From Spirochaetia bacterium (GTDB lineage: Bacteria; Spirochaetota; Spirochaetia; Treponematales; Treponemataceae), in NCBI GenBank assembly GCA_900767955.1, contig CAAGBC010000029.1, positions 1-64,000 of the forward strand: a DNA stretch of 64,000 nucleotides, written 5' to 3'. Positions 45,780-53,890 of this stretch are shown piece after piece. The notes below the pieces were generated by a model that saw nothing but the letters and a program-made list of their open reading frames with translations, was not told the origin of the DNA and did not search any database. Positions within the stretch are counted from its first letter, which is position 1; each line of letters opens with the position of its first letter. The position numbers and the translations under genes are program-made.

Positions 45780-47840
45780 TTACTTCAAGTAAACCATTAA
45801 AAGCATGATGTCGCTGTTTCTGATTCCAGAGATTCGTTCGGCTTGGCCAAGGGTTAATGGGCGAACTTGTTCCAACTTGAAACGAGATTCAGCAGAAAGT
45901 GAAGGGATTGCCCCGTAATCAAAGTCAGCAGGAATTTTTACATTTTCCATTTTGTGCATTTTTTCTACACGACGGTCTTGCTTTTCGATGTAATATTTAT
46001 ATTTGTAATCGATTAATGCTTCGTTCCAAAGTTCTTGTGGGTAGCCTGGATTTTCCATGTGAGGCTTTTTAATCAATTGAGCAACGATTTCTTCAAGCTG
46101 TGCATATTTTGCTTCAACTTTATCCATTTGAGCTTGTGATTTTAATCCAGCTTTGAAGGCGTATTTTGTTAATCGTCTGTCAGCTGTGTCGTGGCGCAAT
46201 TTTAAGCGATATTCAGCACGAGCTGTAAACATTCTGTATGGTTCTTTAGTTCCCAAGGTTACTAAATCGTCAATCAAAACGCCGATATATGCTTCATCAC
46301 GCCCTAAAACAATTGGTTCCCACTGAGGAATGTCCTGAAAGTGATTAAAGCCTGCTTGTTTTTGAGTTTCTTCTTGGTTTTTATTTAATTGTGAAGTGAT
46401 TTTTTCACTAATTTTTGCAAATTCTTCTAACTCTGCGTTACTCATATTTCCGTGAAGGAAAAAATGCCCTGGCTCTGTGGAACAAGGAGTTCCTGTTAAA
46501 GTTTCTGGGATTTTGGAAAGTGGCCCACATAATTGTTGATGTGCTTTTGCGTAAAGGCCTGCGTTCATTCCTGCGATTAATCCCTGACCTGCTGCTTCTT
46601 CGTATCCTGAAGTTCCGTTGATTTGGCCTGCGTTAAAAAGACCTGCAACTCGTTTTGTTTCAAGAGAAGGGAATAACTGAGTTGGTTCAACATAATCATA
46701 TTCAACAGCGTAACCTGGGCGGCTCTGAACTGCGTTTTCAAAACCTGGCATAGTGCGCATAAATGAATCTTGAACGCTTTCTGGAAGACTTGAAGAAAAT
46801 CCGTTTAAGTACATTTCGTCAGTTTCAAGGCCTTCTGGTTCAACAAAAATTTGGTGACGATCTCGTTCCTTAAAGCGCATGACCTTATCTTCAATAGAAG
46901 GGCAATAGCGTGGCCCAATTCCAGAGATTTTTCCGCTGAACAATGGGGAACGATTTATATTTGCACGAATAATTTCGTGAGTATTTTCATTTGTATAAAC
47001 AATGTGACAAGGAACCATTGGACGATTAACTTTTTCAGTTTCAAAAGAAAATGGAATAATTTCTTCATCGCCAGCTTGTTCTTCTAGTTTTGAAAAATCA
47101 ATTGTAGATTTTAAAATGCGTGGAGGAGTTCCAGTTTTTAGGCGACCAGTTGTAAATCCCAAACGGTGAAGTGATTCTGTAAGTCCGAATGCAGCTTGTT
47201 CACCAACACGGCCACAAGGAGCGTCGTATTCACCAATAAAAATGCGTCCACCAAGAAAAGTTCCAGTTGTTAATACCACAGAGCGAACTGAAATAACTCT
47301 TCCGCGTTCTGTAACAATTCCAGTGACTTTTTGGCGCATTCCACTTTTTGCAGCTTGTGTAGTTCCCTGATTTCTAACTTCCCCAGGAATAGAACCAACT
47401 TCGGCGGCACTGTCTGAATTTGGTGGCATTGGAGTGGAACTTGCAGTTGTAATAATGTCTGTAACTGTATCCATCAAAGTACATAAATTTGGTGTTGTTT
47501 CTAGTATTTTGCGAGCAATTTGTGCGTAAGTTAATTTGTCTGCTTGGGAACGAGGCGCTTGAACAGCTGGCCCACGACTTTTGTTCAACATTCGGAACTG
47601 AATCATAGAATTGTCAATGATTTTTGCCATTTGTCCACCGAGCGCGTCAATTTCACGCACAATGTTTCCTTTGGCGATTCCCCCGATAGAAGGATTACAA
47701 GACATTCTTCCGATTGCATCAATTGATTGTGTGATAATTAAAGTTTTTAATCCCATTTTTGCACAAGCCATTGCAGATTCAATTCCCGCATGCCCTGCAC
47801 CTACGACAGCTACATCAAAATAATCATAAAATCCAGACAT
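45780..47840 (-). CDS. mnmG: tRNA uridine-34 carboxymethylaminomethyl synthesis enzyme MnmG
   Basis: With MnmE it modifies wobble uridine-34, using FAD and methylene-THF. The 686-residue protein has the FAD motif VAVVGAGHAGIESAMA near residue 10, MSCNPSIGGIAKGNIVREIDALGG near residue 46, and PRYCPSIEDKV near residue 310. AGQINGTSGYEEAAGQG is near residue 404 and the C-terminal helical domain has LTLGQAERISG. It is about 55 residues longer than usual. There appear to be two insertions, near residues 131-170 (low complexity, TTASSTPMPPNSDSAAEV) and 431-508, while the helical domain is somewhat shortened. The start lacks a Shine-Dalgarno and sits seven bases from a -10 box. Confidence 0.93.
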   Translation of the reverse strand: MSGFYDYFDVAVVGAGHAGIESAMACAKMGLKTLIITQSIDAIGRMSCNPSIGGIAKGNIVREIDALGGQMAKIIDNSMIQFRMLNKSRGPAVQAPRSQADKLTYAQIARKILETTPNLCTLMDTVTDIITTASSTPMPPNSDSAAEVGSIPGEVRNQGTTQAAKSGMRQKVTGIVTERGRVISVRSVVLTTGTFLGGRIFIGEYDAPCGRVGEQAAFGLTESLHRLGFTTGRLKTGTPPRILKSTIDFSKLEEQAGDEEIIPFSFETEKVNRPMVPCHIVYTNENTHEIIRANINRSPLFSGKISGIGPRYCPSIEDKVMRFKERDRHQIFVEPEGLETDEMYLNGFSSSLPESVQDSFMRTMPGFENAVQSRPGYAVEYDYVEPTQLFPSLETKRVAGLFNAGQINGTSGYEEAAGQGLIAGMNAGLYAKAHQQLCGPLSKIPETLTGTPCSTEPGHFFLHGNMSNAELEEFAKISEKITSQLNKNQEETQKQAGFNHFQDIPQWEPIVLGRDEAYIGVLIDDLVTLGTKEPYRMFTARAEYRLKLRHDTADRRLTKYAFKAGLKSQAQMDKVEAKYAQLEEIVAQLIKKPHMENPGYPQELWNEALIDYKYKYYIEKQDRRVEKMHKMENVKIPADFDYGAIPSLSAESRFKLEQVRPLTLGQAERISGIRNSDIMLLMVYLK

Positions 47841-47847
47841 AGTTGTG

Positions 47848-47876
47848 AGTATACAATTTTTTTTTTCATTTTACAA
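47848..47876 (-). promoter_or_regulatory. Promoter of mnmG (leaderless start)
   Basis: Minus-strand TTGTAA (47871-47876) and TATACT (47848-47853) are exactly 17 bases apart. The -10 ends seven bases before the ATG. Confidence 0.55.
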
Positions 47877-48181
47877 TGCGAGACTGGTAGGCCGAGTCAT
47901 AGTCATACGGGTAGAGATGGTCACTGTGAAAAATCTCCACACGGATTTGTTCGCAGCTAACGCTACTCACTTCTATTTTTTTTTCTGAAGTAAGCGGGTT
48001 CTTAGGGCGGTGCCCTAAGCCGTGCCCAAGGAGGAATGGGTTTTAGGGGAAGGAAACTGCGGGCTTCGGACTCTGAGCTGGTTCCTTCCCCTTAGTGATG
48101 TAATAATAATTTTTATGAAAAAATAAAAACAAAGAAGAAATAAAAAAGAAATGAATTAAAAACCATTTTGAAAAAATAAAT
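47877..48181 (+). repeat. Modular intergenic repeat, copy 1
   Basis: A GC-rich entry (GAGACTGGTAGGCCGAGTC..., module F) is shared with 52.94 kb. Module A (CCACACGGATTTGTTCGCAG at 47937) contains GCAGC-taac-GCTAC. Hairpin B is CTTAGGGC-ggt-GCCCTAAG (48001-48019). Hairpin C is AGGGGAAGGAA/TTCCTTCCCCT (48045-48092) with the loop GGGCTTCGGACTCTGAG. An AT-rich tail ends in AAAACCATTTTG. No reading frame is supported. Confidence 0.85.
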
Positions 48182-48427
48182 GCCACACGGATTTGTTCGC
48201 AGCTAACGCTACTCACTTCTATTTTTTTTTTCTGAAGTAGCCAGGTTCTTAGGACAGCGTCCTAAGCCGTGCCCAAGGAGGGGAAGGTTATAGGAAGGGG
48301 AACTATCGGGCTTCGGACTCTGAGATAGACCCCCTTCCTATGTGAAGTGATAATAATTTTTATGAAAAAAATAGAAACAAAGAAGGAATAAAAAAAAGAA
48401 AGAAATCAAAAACTATTTTGAAAAAAG
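48182..48427 (+). repeat. Modular intergenic repeat, copy 2 (tandem with copy 1)
   Basis: It has the same order of modules 245 bases downstream. Hairpin B reads CTTAGGAC-agc-GTCCTAAG (48248-48266). Hairpin C reads ATAGGAAGGGG/CCCCTTCCTAT (48290-48341) with an inner CTATC/GATAG. Both stems differ from copy 1 by paired changes, so the pairing, not the sequence, is conserved. Loop and linker (AAGCCGTGCCCAAGGAGG) are unchanged. Confidence 0.85.
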
Positions 48428-48434
48428 TAAATGA

Positions 48435-48590
48435 GATCCTGAATCATTCTTCGAAGCAAGTGCGTACGAAGAAGCGCAGCGTTCAGGATGACATGGTGTG
48501 ATAAAAAAGAAAAAGAATCAAAAACCATTTTGAAAAAAATAAATAAGTGATAAAAAAAAGGAATCAAAAACCTTTTTTGAAAAAATTCTC
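48435..48590 (+). repeat. Palindrome module D with nested insert, and E-type hairpins
   Basis: ATCCTGAA and TTCAGGAT (48436-48489) bracket an inner hairpin CTTCG/CGAAG. In the copies at 53.14 and 62.46 kb the same arms close on only five bases. Two copies of the GAATCAAAAACC...TTTTGAAAAA motif (module E) follow before the lipoprotein promoter. Confidence 0.75.
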
Positions 48591-48594
48591 TGAA

Positions 48595-48623
48595 TAGACA
48601 AATTAACTATCTTCGTTTATACT
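48595..48623 (+). promoter_or_regulatory. Promoter of the lipoprotein gene
   Basis: TAGACA (48595-48600) and TATACT (48618-48623), 17 bases apart, each match consensus at five of six positions. Confidence 0.65.
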
Positions 48624-48681
48624 TAACAAACAGAAAATTTAAATTTGCTTAAAATTGCGTAAGCAAAAACAGGAGATAAAA

Positions 48682-49272
48682 ATGAAAAAAATTATGGCTG
48701 TTCTTTCTGCAATGTTTGTATTAGCTTGTGGAATGATGATGACAGGATGTGATTTAAATGAAGCAATCGAAAGTTTTGTAGGACCAAAAGACAGATGGTG
48801 TGAAACTGTGTTTGAATACGAAGCAGATGATGGAACTAAATCAGATTTGACTTGTTACCTTTATTATACAGAATCAGGGGTAACAGCTGGAACAGCTGGT
48901 TATAAATCTGAAATTGAATTACTACCAGGACTTACAATTGTTGCTGTTGCAGATTCTACTAACAAAGGTGCAAGTATCATAGCAGAAAATAAATATGTAA
49001 TGAAAACTTTGAAATTAGGTGAAAAGTTTAACTCTGATGGTGAAGAATCAGAAGAAGGTAAATTTAAAATGAATCAATTGCTTTGGACTGCAATTTGTAC
49101 AATTGGTGATTCTAATATTCCTGATACAGCATCAAAAATTGTTCCAACACCAATTTCTAGCAAAGCTGCTGGTGCAGACTATACAGAATTAACAGATCTT
49201 AAGGATTTTAAATGGAAAAAAATCCTTGCACAGATTCTTATTGATAAACTTCTTGAAGAAGATACAGAATAG
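48682..49272 (+). CDS. Predicted lipoprotein, 196 residues
   Basis: The signal peptide MKKIMAVLSAMFVLACGMMMTGC carries a lipobox (MTGC) with the lipidated cysteine at about residue 23. The mature part is acidic and soluble, with a WCETVFEYEADDGTKSDLTCYLYYTESG block. I do not recognise a family. CAGGAG before the ATG at 48682 sets the start; the longer in-frame version would place charged residues before the signal peptide. The gene has its own promoter and terminator, and its product would be a substrate of Lgt. Confidence 0.75.
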   Translation: MKKIMAVLSAMFVLACGMMMTGCDLNEAIESFVGPKDRWCETVFEYEADDGTKSDLTCYLYYTESGVTAGTAGYKSEIELLPGLTIVAVADSTNKGASIIAENKYVMKTLKLGEKFNSDGEESEEGKFKMNQLLWTAICTIGDSNIPDTASKIVPTPISSKAAGADYTELTDLKDFKWKKILAQILIDKLLEEDTE

Positions 49273-49293
49273 TTTTTAATTGCAAGAGAACAT

Positions 49294-49328
49294 AAGCCTG
49301 TTCCGTAAATGGGGCAGGCTTTTTTTTA
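49294..49328 (+). terminator. Terminator after lipoprotein gene
   Basis: AAGCCTGTTCC and GGGGCAGGCTT pair (with G-U) and are followed by T8. The identical terminator, with the same module A behind it, recurs at 52788. Confidence 0.88.
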
Positions 49329-49330
49329 TG

Positions 49331-49367
49331 CCACACGGATTTGTTCGTAGCTAACGCTACTCACTTC
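49331..49367 (+). repeat. Repeat module A, copy joined to a terminator
   Basis: CCACACGGATTTGTTCGTAG...CTACTCACTT begins three bases after the T run. Only the first part of the larger repeat is present here. Confidence 0.85.
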
Positions 49368-49471
49368 TGAAGTAGGCAAGTGTTAGTAAAATTGTGAGAT
49401 TTATTAATTATTTTAATATAGTTGATAAAAAAATAAGAAAGTCTATTTATAAATTGTAAAACTTTGAATTT

Positions 49472-49843
49472 TTAATTCTGAATATGGTTAGTTATAGTTT
49501 GAATCAAATCTTCTACTGATTTTTGTAAATTATTTGGAAGTTTTTCAAAATTATCGATTAATTCGTGATTTTTTGTATATTTTTTGCTGCGTTCAATTAT
49601 TTCAAGATTTTTATTATTTTCATTGATTTTTTGTTGACTTTGTACATTTCCACCTAAAAGTAAATATTCCACAGTAACATCTAAAACTTTTGCTATTCTA
49701 TAAGCAACATCTGCTGCAGGAATGCTACCTCGAGTAATCCCTGTGGGGATACTATTTATAGAAAAATCTGCTAAATATGCTAATTCTTTTCTTGAAATAT
49801 TTTTATATTCACGTTCTGAATCAACTACTTCCCAAAAATTCAT
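49472..49843 (-). CDS. XRE-family repressor
   Basis: This is a DNA-binding regulator of 123 residues. The N-terminal helix-turn-helix (about residues 15-70) reads NISRKELAYLADFSINSIPTGI and AYRIAKVLDVTVEYLLLG, typical of phage-repressor-like proteins. The C-terminal part is helical and charged (KLPNNLQKSVEDLIQTI), a probable dimer segment. The ATG at 49843 is preferred over the TTG at 49861, which lies inside the operator palindrome. It is divergent from an FRG-domain gene. Palindromes in between make it likely that it represses both. Confidence 0.8.
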   Translation of the reverse strand: MNFWEVVDSEREYKNISRKELAYLADFSINSIPTGITRGSIPAADVAYRIAKVLDVTVEYLLLGGNVQSQQKINENNKNLEIIERSKKYTKNHELIDNFEKLPNNLQKSVEDLIQTITNHIQN

Positions 49844-49853
49844 ATCTTTAGAG

Positions 49854-49906
49854 TAACACAATTGTGTTATATTTTTATTGACAGTACAAAATTGTGTGTA
49901 TAAAAT
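49854..49906 (+). promoter_or_regulatory. Promoter and paired operators of the FRG unit
   Basis: The promoter is TTGACA (49878-49883) and TAAAAT (49901-49906), 17 bases apart. Operator 1 is the perfect palindrome TAACACAATTGTGTTA (49854-49869). Operator 2, ACAAAATTGTGT (49886-49897), lies between the -35 and -10. Their centres are 30 bases apart, about three helical turns. Binding would block the FRG promoter and, through operator 1, the start of the repressor gene itself. Confidence 0.7.
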
Positions 49907-49975
49907 GTGCTTGTCACTATTGTGATTTTGAATTAAAGGTGTTACAGAAACTTATTATGTATGTTTGGATAGTTT

Positions 49976-51064
49976 ATGAAAGATATAGTTTTTGAATCAG
50001 TAAAAAAAGAAAATAAATATTTATTTCAAGAAGCTAAAATAACATTAGATGAAAATAATTCGCCTATTTTGTCATTATCAGATTTGTTTTTTAGACCAAA
50101 AGAAGTATTGGGTGAAGAAGTATTTAATAAAATATTTTTATCAGATATTGAAACCGAAGAAAATCATAAAAAAATAATAGAAAGTAGAAATAATTTTCCA
50201 TGGAATGGTTGGGTTTTTAGGGGGCTGTCAAATTCTTCTTATGCTCTTAAAACTTCTTTTGAAAGACTTTGTTTTCATCAAAAAAGTGAAACAGATATTT
50301 TTCAATTAGAACAAGGCTTAATTAGAAATTTTAAGAGAAATTTAAGAGCATTTCATCCAAATTTAAGTTATATAAAAGATGATGATATTTATGAACACAT
50401 GGCTCTGTTGCAACATTTTGGTGGTGCAACAAGATTTTTAGATGTAACATATTCATTTTTTGTTGCGTTATTTTTTGCTACTTGGAATTTGAAAATTGAA
50501 AATAATAAAGAAAAAAAATCATTTTCTATTTGGTGTTTTAATCGAATGTGGATAGAAAAAAGATATAAAGATTTTTTACCTGAGAAAATACTAAGAATGT
50601 ACAATGATTATGATAAATTTGGTAAAGATGTAAGAATACAAAAAGAAGTAATCAATTATATTCCAGATTTACTGAAATCGTATCCAAATTTAAATAATGA
50701 ATTTCTTTCTGTTATAAATATGTCTCCATTTTATTCAAATACAAGAATGATTCGACAACAAGGAATGTTTTTAATGCCTACAAATCCGTATCACTCGTTT
50801 GAAGAAAATCTATTTAATATGGTAGGTGGCGAAAAAGATTCTTGGAGACTTCTAAAAATTACAGTTCAATATGATGATAAGTCTTTATTGGAAATAAAAA
50901 AATGCTTAAATGATATGAATATAAATAAATATGTGTTATTTGATAGTTTGGATAGTCTTTGTGAATCAATAAATGAAAAGACGAATTTTCCAGATGATTC
51001 ATTAGCTGTGTCACCAAATGCAGGAATTTCTTATCCAACAAATAATTTCTTAGGAGGAAAATAA
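49976..51064 (+). CDS. FRG-domain protein
   Basis: The 362-residue protein is predicted to be cytoplasmic. The FRG domain starts near residue 78 (WVFRGLSNSSYALKTSFERL) and includes the family's second block LQHFGGATRFLDVTYSFFVALFFA near residue 142. A later conserved-type segment is RMIRQQGMFLMP near residue 260. The domain's activity is not established to my knowledge. The gene is very AT-rich, with many ATA and AGA codons and a weak ribosome site, which hints at acquisition. It lies two bases before a CsgG-like gene and is under a repressor-controlled promoter. Confidence 0.85.
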   Translation: MKDIVFESVKKENKYLFQEAKITLDENNSPILSLSDLFFRPKEVLGEEVFNKIFLSDIETEENHKKIIESRNNFPWNGWVFRGLSNSSYALKTSFERLCFHQKSETDIFQLEQGLIRNFKRNLRAFHPNLSYIKDDDIYEHMALLQHFGGATRFLDVTYSFFVALFFATWNLKIENNKEKKSFSIWCFNRMWIEKRYKDFLPEKILRMYNDYDKFGKDVRIQKEVINYIPDLLKSYPNLNNEFLSVINMSPFYSNTRMIRQQGMFLMPTNPYHSFEENLFNMVGGEKDSWRLLKITVQYDDKSLLEIKKCLNDMNINKYVLFDSLDSLCESINEKTNFPDDSLAVSPNAGISYPTNNFLGGK

Positions 51065-51065
51065 A

Positions 51066-51899
51066 ATGAAGAAACTATTTATTGTATTGGGGATGCTACT
51101 TCTAGTTACATCAATGATGTTTGCACAAAAGTCGATTGCAGTGTCTACTTTTGACATAACAGGTGGTGCGGTTTCTAGTGAAGAAGCAGAAGCTATAACA
51201 GAACTTTTTATTTCTGAACTTGTTGCAACAGGAAAGGTAAATGTTGTGGACAGGGCAAACTTTGACAAAGTAATTGAAGAAATGAAGTTTCAAAGTTCAG
51301 ACTGGTCTAATAGTGAAAAGACAATAGCTTTAGGAAATGCTGTGAATGCTAATATGGTTGTACGAGGACAGATAATTAAACTAGGTAGTAAGATGTATCT
51401 TTCTTCCACAATTATTGATTTAAAAACAGCAAATGTTCTTTCAAGTGCTAGAGAACAGTTTAATTCTTTGGACGACATTTTTGGACTTCTTACAAACTTT
51501 GCGAAAAAAACAGTTGAAGGACTTTCGTTAAAGATTGGTGATATTGGTCCAGGCGGTGGAATTGTATTCTATATTGAAGGGAAAAAAGCCTACGAAGTAA
51601 GTGAAATTCTTGGCGAAGCAGTCTGGAATACAGCAAAGTCAATGGCAGAGAATTTTAGAGGTGGTGGTTATGATGATTGGCATTTTGCAACAATATATGA
51701 ATTAGATCTTGTTTATAGAAATTTACGGAGCACAGGTATTATTTCTGATGATAGTGTGCACTGGTCGTCTACTACATACTATATTACTATGAGTTATTAT
51801 AAATATTTGAATTTATACACTGGTAAAATCAATTCTACAAATTCACCGTCTGACAATGGATTTTCTGTACGTGCTGTTCGTGTTTTTGATATAGATTAA
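51066..51899 (+). CDS. Secreted CsgG-like protein with C-terminal DUF1566-type domain
   Basis: The signal peptide is about residues 1-20 (ending MMFAQ). A CsgG/FlgO-like domain follows (about 22-155: IAVSTFDITGGAVSSEEAEAITELF and NVVDRANFDKVIEEMKFQ). The C-terminal domain (about 157-277) begins GDIGPGGGIVFYIEG and has WHFATIYELDLVY and SVRAVRVF, matching the DUF1566/Lcl-type fold. No lipobox cysteine is seen, so it is probably periplasmic. AGGAGG at the end of the FRG gene is its ribosome site, so the two genes are coupled. Confidence 0.8.
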   Translation: MKKLFIVLGMLLLVTSMMFAQKSIAVSTFDITGGAVSSEEAEAITELFISELVATGKVNVVDRANFDKVIEEMKFQSSDWSNSEKTIALGNAVNANMVVRGQIIKLGSKMYLSSTIIDLKTANVLSSAREQFNSLDDIFGLLTNFAKKTVEGLSLKIGDIGPGGGIVFYIEGKKAYEVSEILGEAVWNTAKSMAENFRGGGYDDWHFATIYELDLVYRNLRSTGIISDDSVHWSSTTYYITMSYYKYLNLYTGKINSTNSPSDNGFSVRAVRVFDID

Positions 51900-51915
51900 A
51901 AGGAGTAACTTCAAA

Positions 51916-52725
51916 TTGAAAAAACTTATCACAATCATTGTAACTTTTTTACTAATCGGTACTTTCACTCTTTCTGCACAAACTGTGGCTGTGTTCGACT
52001 TTGACTGCGACGATATTGCATTTTACGACAAAGTTGGCACAATGACAGACCTTTTGTGCCATGAACTTGTGCAAAACGGAAATATCACGCTTGTAGAACG
52101 CAAAAATCTACAATATGTAAAAAACGAAATGAAATTTCAGCTTGAAGGCTGGACAGATGAGACAACTATAAAACAAGCAGGAAAAATGCTTAATGCTGAC
52201 TGTATCATTGTGGGTAGTGTTGCAACTTTAGGATGTCCGCTTTATATCACTGCTCGTATGATAGAAGTTGAAACTGGTAAAGTTCTTCATTCTGCAAAAA
52301 TGACTCTTAATGTTTGGAGCGATTATGAAAAACAACTTCCTAAATTTGCAAAAGATTGTGTAGATAAAATTCCTGTACCTGATTATTTCGTTGGAACATG
52401 GCAAACTTCAGTTTCTACAGAAAATGCAGATTACGATTATGAAATCACATTACAAGAAAACGGAAAATGCAGCGTAAAAGTTACAACTTACAATGATGCA
52501 GGTAACGAAATCTCTCAAACTGCCAATGGAATATACAGTCACAATAAAGATTTTTTTAGATTAAATGTAAACTTTCGTGGTGGCACAATTAAAAACTTAA
52601 AAAAACTTGATTGGAAAAGCGTATTTGTTTTTAGCGAAGATAAAACATCTTTTAATATTTTAGTTCCAGCCGATGGAAATACACCAACTGCAAATACTAA
52701 AATTACTTTAGTAAAAATAAAATAA
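51916..52725 (+). CDS. Secreted CsgG-like protein with lipocalin-like C-terminus
   Basis: The signal peptide is about residues 1-20 (ending TLSAQ). A CsgG-like domain follows (AVFDFDCDDIAFYDKVGTMTDLLCHELVQNG, LVERKNLQYVKNEMKFQLEGW, ADCIIVGSVATLG). A C-terminal beta-rich stretch begins DYFVGTWQTSV and resembles lipocalin-like domains. The start is TTG, preceded by AAAGGAG. It is paralogous over its first 150 residues to the gene just upstream. Codon use is closer to the chromosomal average than in the FRG gene. A terminator follows. Confidence 0.78.
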   Translation: MKKLITIIVTFLLIGTFTLSAQTVAVFDFDCDDIAFYDKVGTMTDLLCHELVQNGNITLVERKNLQYVKNEMKFQLEGWTDETTIKQAGKMLNADCIIVGSVATLGCPLYITARMIEVETGKVLHSAKMTLNVWSDYEKQLPKFAKDCVDKIPVPDYFVGTWQTSVSTENADYDYEITLQENGKCSVKVTTYNDAGNEISQTANGIYSHNKDFFRLNVNFRGGTIKNLKKLDWKSVFVFSEDKTSFNILVPADGNTPTANTKITLVKIK

Positions 52726-52787
52726 AAAGTGCGGTTTTATTTTATATAACTAATGTTAGAGAAGTTCTGTAATTTTAATCAAACAAT

Positions 52788-52820
52788 AAGCCTGTTCCGT
52801 AAATGGGGCAGGCTTTTTTT
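52788..52820 (+). terminator. Terminator after the FRG-CsgG unit
   Basis: It has the same AAGCCTGTTCC/GGGGCAGGCTT stem and T run as at 49294, followed by the same module A. Confidence 0.88.
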
Positions 52821-52823
52821 ATG

Positions 52824-53162
52824 CCACACGGATTTGTTCGTAGCTAACGCTACTCACTTTTATTTTCTGAAGTAAGCGGGTTTTAGGAGCAGCGGATTGC
52901 CCCAAGCAAAGCGACCGAGCTTTGCACCGCTGCGTCGAGGCGAGACCGGTAGAGGCGAGCCGGAGTCACACGGGAAGATATATCCACTGTGTATAAATCA
53001 AATTCAAAACTGCGGGCTTCGGACTCCGAGCTGGCTCCTCCCCCTTAGTGGTGTGATAATAATTTTTATGAAAAAGTAAAAACAAAGAAGTGGTAAAAAA
53101 AAAGAAAAAATCAAAAACCATTTTGAAAAAATAAAGTGAGATCCTGAATCAAGTTCAGGATG
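52824..53162 (+). repeat. Modular intergenic repeat, diverged copy
   Basis: Module A is at 52824. A changed B region has the extra stem GCAGCGG/CCGCTGC around 52895-52943. Module F (GCGAGACCGGTAGAGGCGAGCC) is near 52940. The loop of C (GGGCTTCGGACTCCGAG) keeps only a partial stem. The AT-rich tail and the short palindrome D (ATCCTGAA-tcaag-TTCAGGAT, 53141-53162) follow. Confidence 0.8.
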
Positions 53163-53214
53163 ACATGATGTGTTAAAAAAAAAATCAAACATCGTTTGAA
53201 AAACCAAATCCCGA

Positions 53215-53243
53215 TTGACAAAATATATACCATTCGGTATATT
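53215..53243 (+). promoter_or_regulatory. tetR promoter with operator O1
   Basis: TTGACA (53215-53220) and TATATT (53238-53243) are 17 bases apart. The inverted repeat ATACCATTCGGTAT (53227-53240) fills the spacer. The -10 ends six bases before the ATG, again without a Shine-Dalgarno. Confidence 0.7.
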
Positions 53244-53249
53244 CTGAAT

Positions 53250-53825
53250 ATGGAAAAAGACTTCTCCACAAAAAATAAAATAATTCAAGTTTCTCTAAAG
53301 TTGTTTTCCGAAAAAGGATACGATGCCATTGGTGTTCAAGAAATTGTAACAAAATGTGGAATTACAAAACCAACTTTGTATTATTACTTCGGAAGTAAAT
53401 TGGGACTTTTGCAAGAAATCGTGAATAGTTTTGGTGGTGAACTTTACAAACGAATTTCTTCCAAAGCAAAGTATGATTATGATTTTATAAAAAATCTTAC
53501 TGACATTTTGTACACAGTTGTTGAATTTGCAAAAGAAGTTCCGGACTTTTTTAAATTCCACAACGCACTTTTGTTCTATCCTAGTGATAATGAAGCATAC
53601 AAAGTTCACTATGAAATTCAGAAGAAAATCAACAAATGCTTTGAAGACCTATTTATAAACGGAACAGCGCAATTAGGAAACATGAAAGGCTATGAATTAC
53701 TTTTTGCTCGCAATTTTCAAACAATAGTTATGGGAACAGCTTGTTCTGTATTAAACGGAGAAGAAGTAAACGATGATACAATTTACAGAGTAGTTCGTGC
53801 CTTTTTATACGGAGTTGCAAACTAA
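53250..53825 (+). CDS. TetR-family regulator
   Basis: This is a DNA-binding repressor of 191 residues. The N-terminal helix-turn-helix (about 8-55) reads IIQVSLKLFSEKGYDAIGVQEIVTKCGITKPTLYYYFGSKLGLLQEI. The C-terminal ligand domain is diverged and cannot be assigned. The ATG at 53250 fits the family start. Upstream in-frame codons would run through its own promoter and operator, which would make autoregulation impossible to explain. Matching operators lie in its own promoter and in a second promoter after its stop. Confidence 0.88.
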   Translation: MEKDFSTKNKIIQVSLKLFSEKGYDAIGVQEIVTKCGITKPTLYYYFGSKLGLLQEIVNSFGGELYKRISSKAKYDYDFIKNLTDILYTVVEFAKEVPDFFKFHNALLFYPSDNEAYKVHYEIQKKINKCFEDLFINGTAQLGNMKGYELLFARNFQTIVMGTACSVLNGEEVNDDTIYRVVRAFLYGVAN

Positions 53826-53851
53826 TACAGCAAAAGTAATTTTTTTTGTCC

Positions 53852-53880
53852 TTGTTATATACCGAACGGTAAGTAATATT
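53852..53880 (+). promoter_or_regulatory. Second promoter with TetR operator O2
   Basis: TTGTTA (53852-53857) and AATATT (53875-53880) are 17 bases apart. Between them lies ATACCGAACGGTAA (53859-53872), the same motif as the reverse complement of O1 with one change in the centre. The next gene downstream is the amylase at 54165, after a repeat copy. Confidence 0.6.
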
Positions 53881-53890
53881 AAAATTAATG

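Noticed and set aside
51184..51378. Minus-strand frames opposite the CsgG-like gene
   Set aside because: They are codon-pattern shadows of the plus-strand gene, with Cys/Phe-rich composition and no ribosome site.
53004..53288. 94-codon minus-strand frame containing CHPELDSGSH
   Set aside because: This is translation of the ATCCTGAA...TTCAGGAT palindrome and repeat tail; the same peptide pattern appears wherever such repeats lie.
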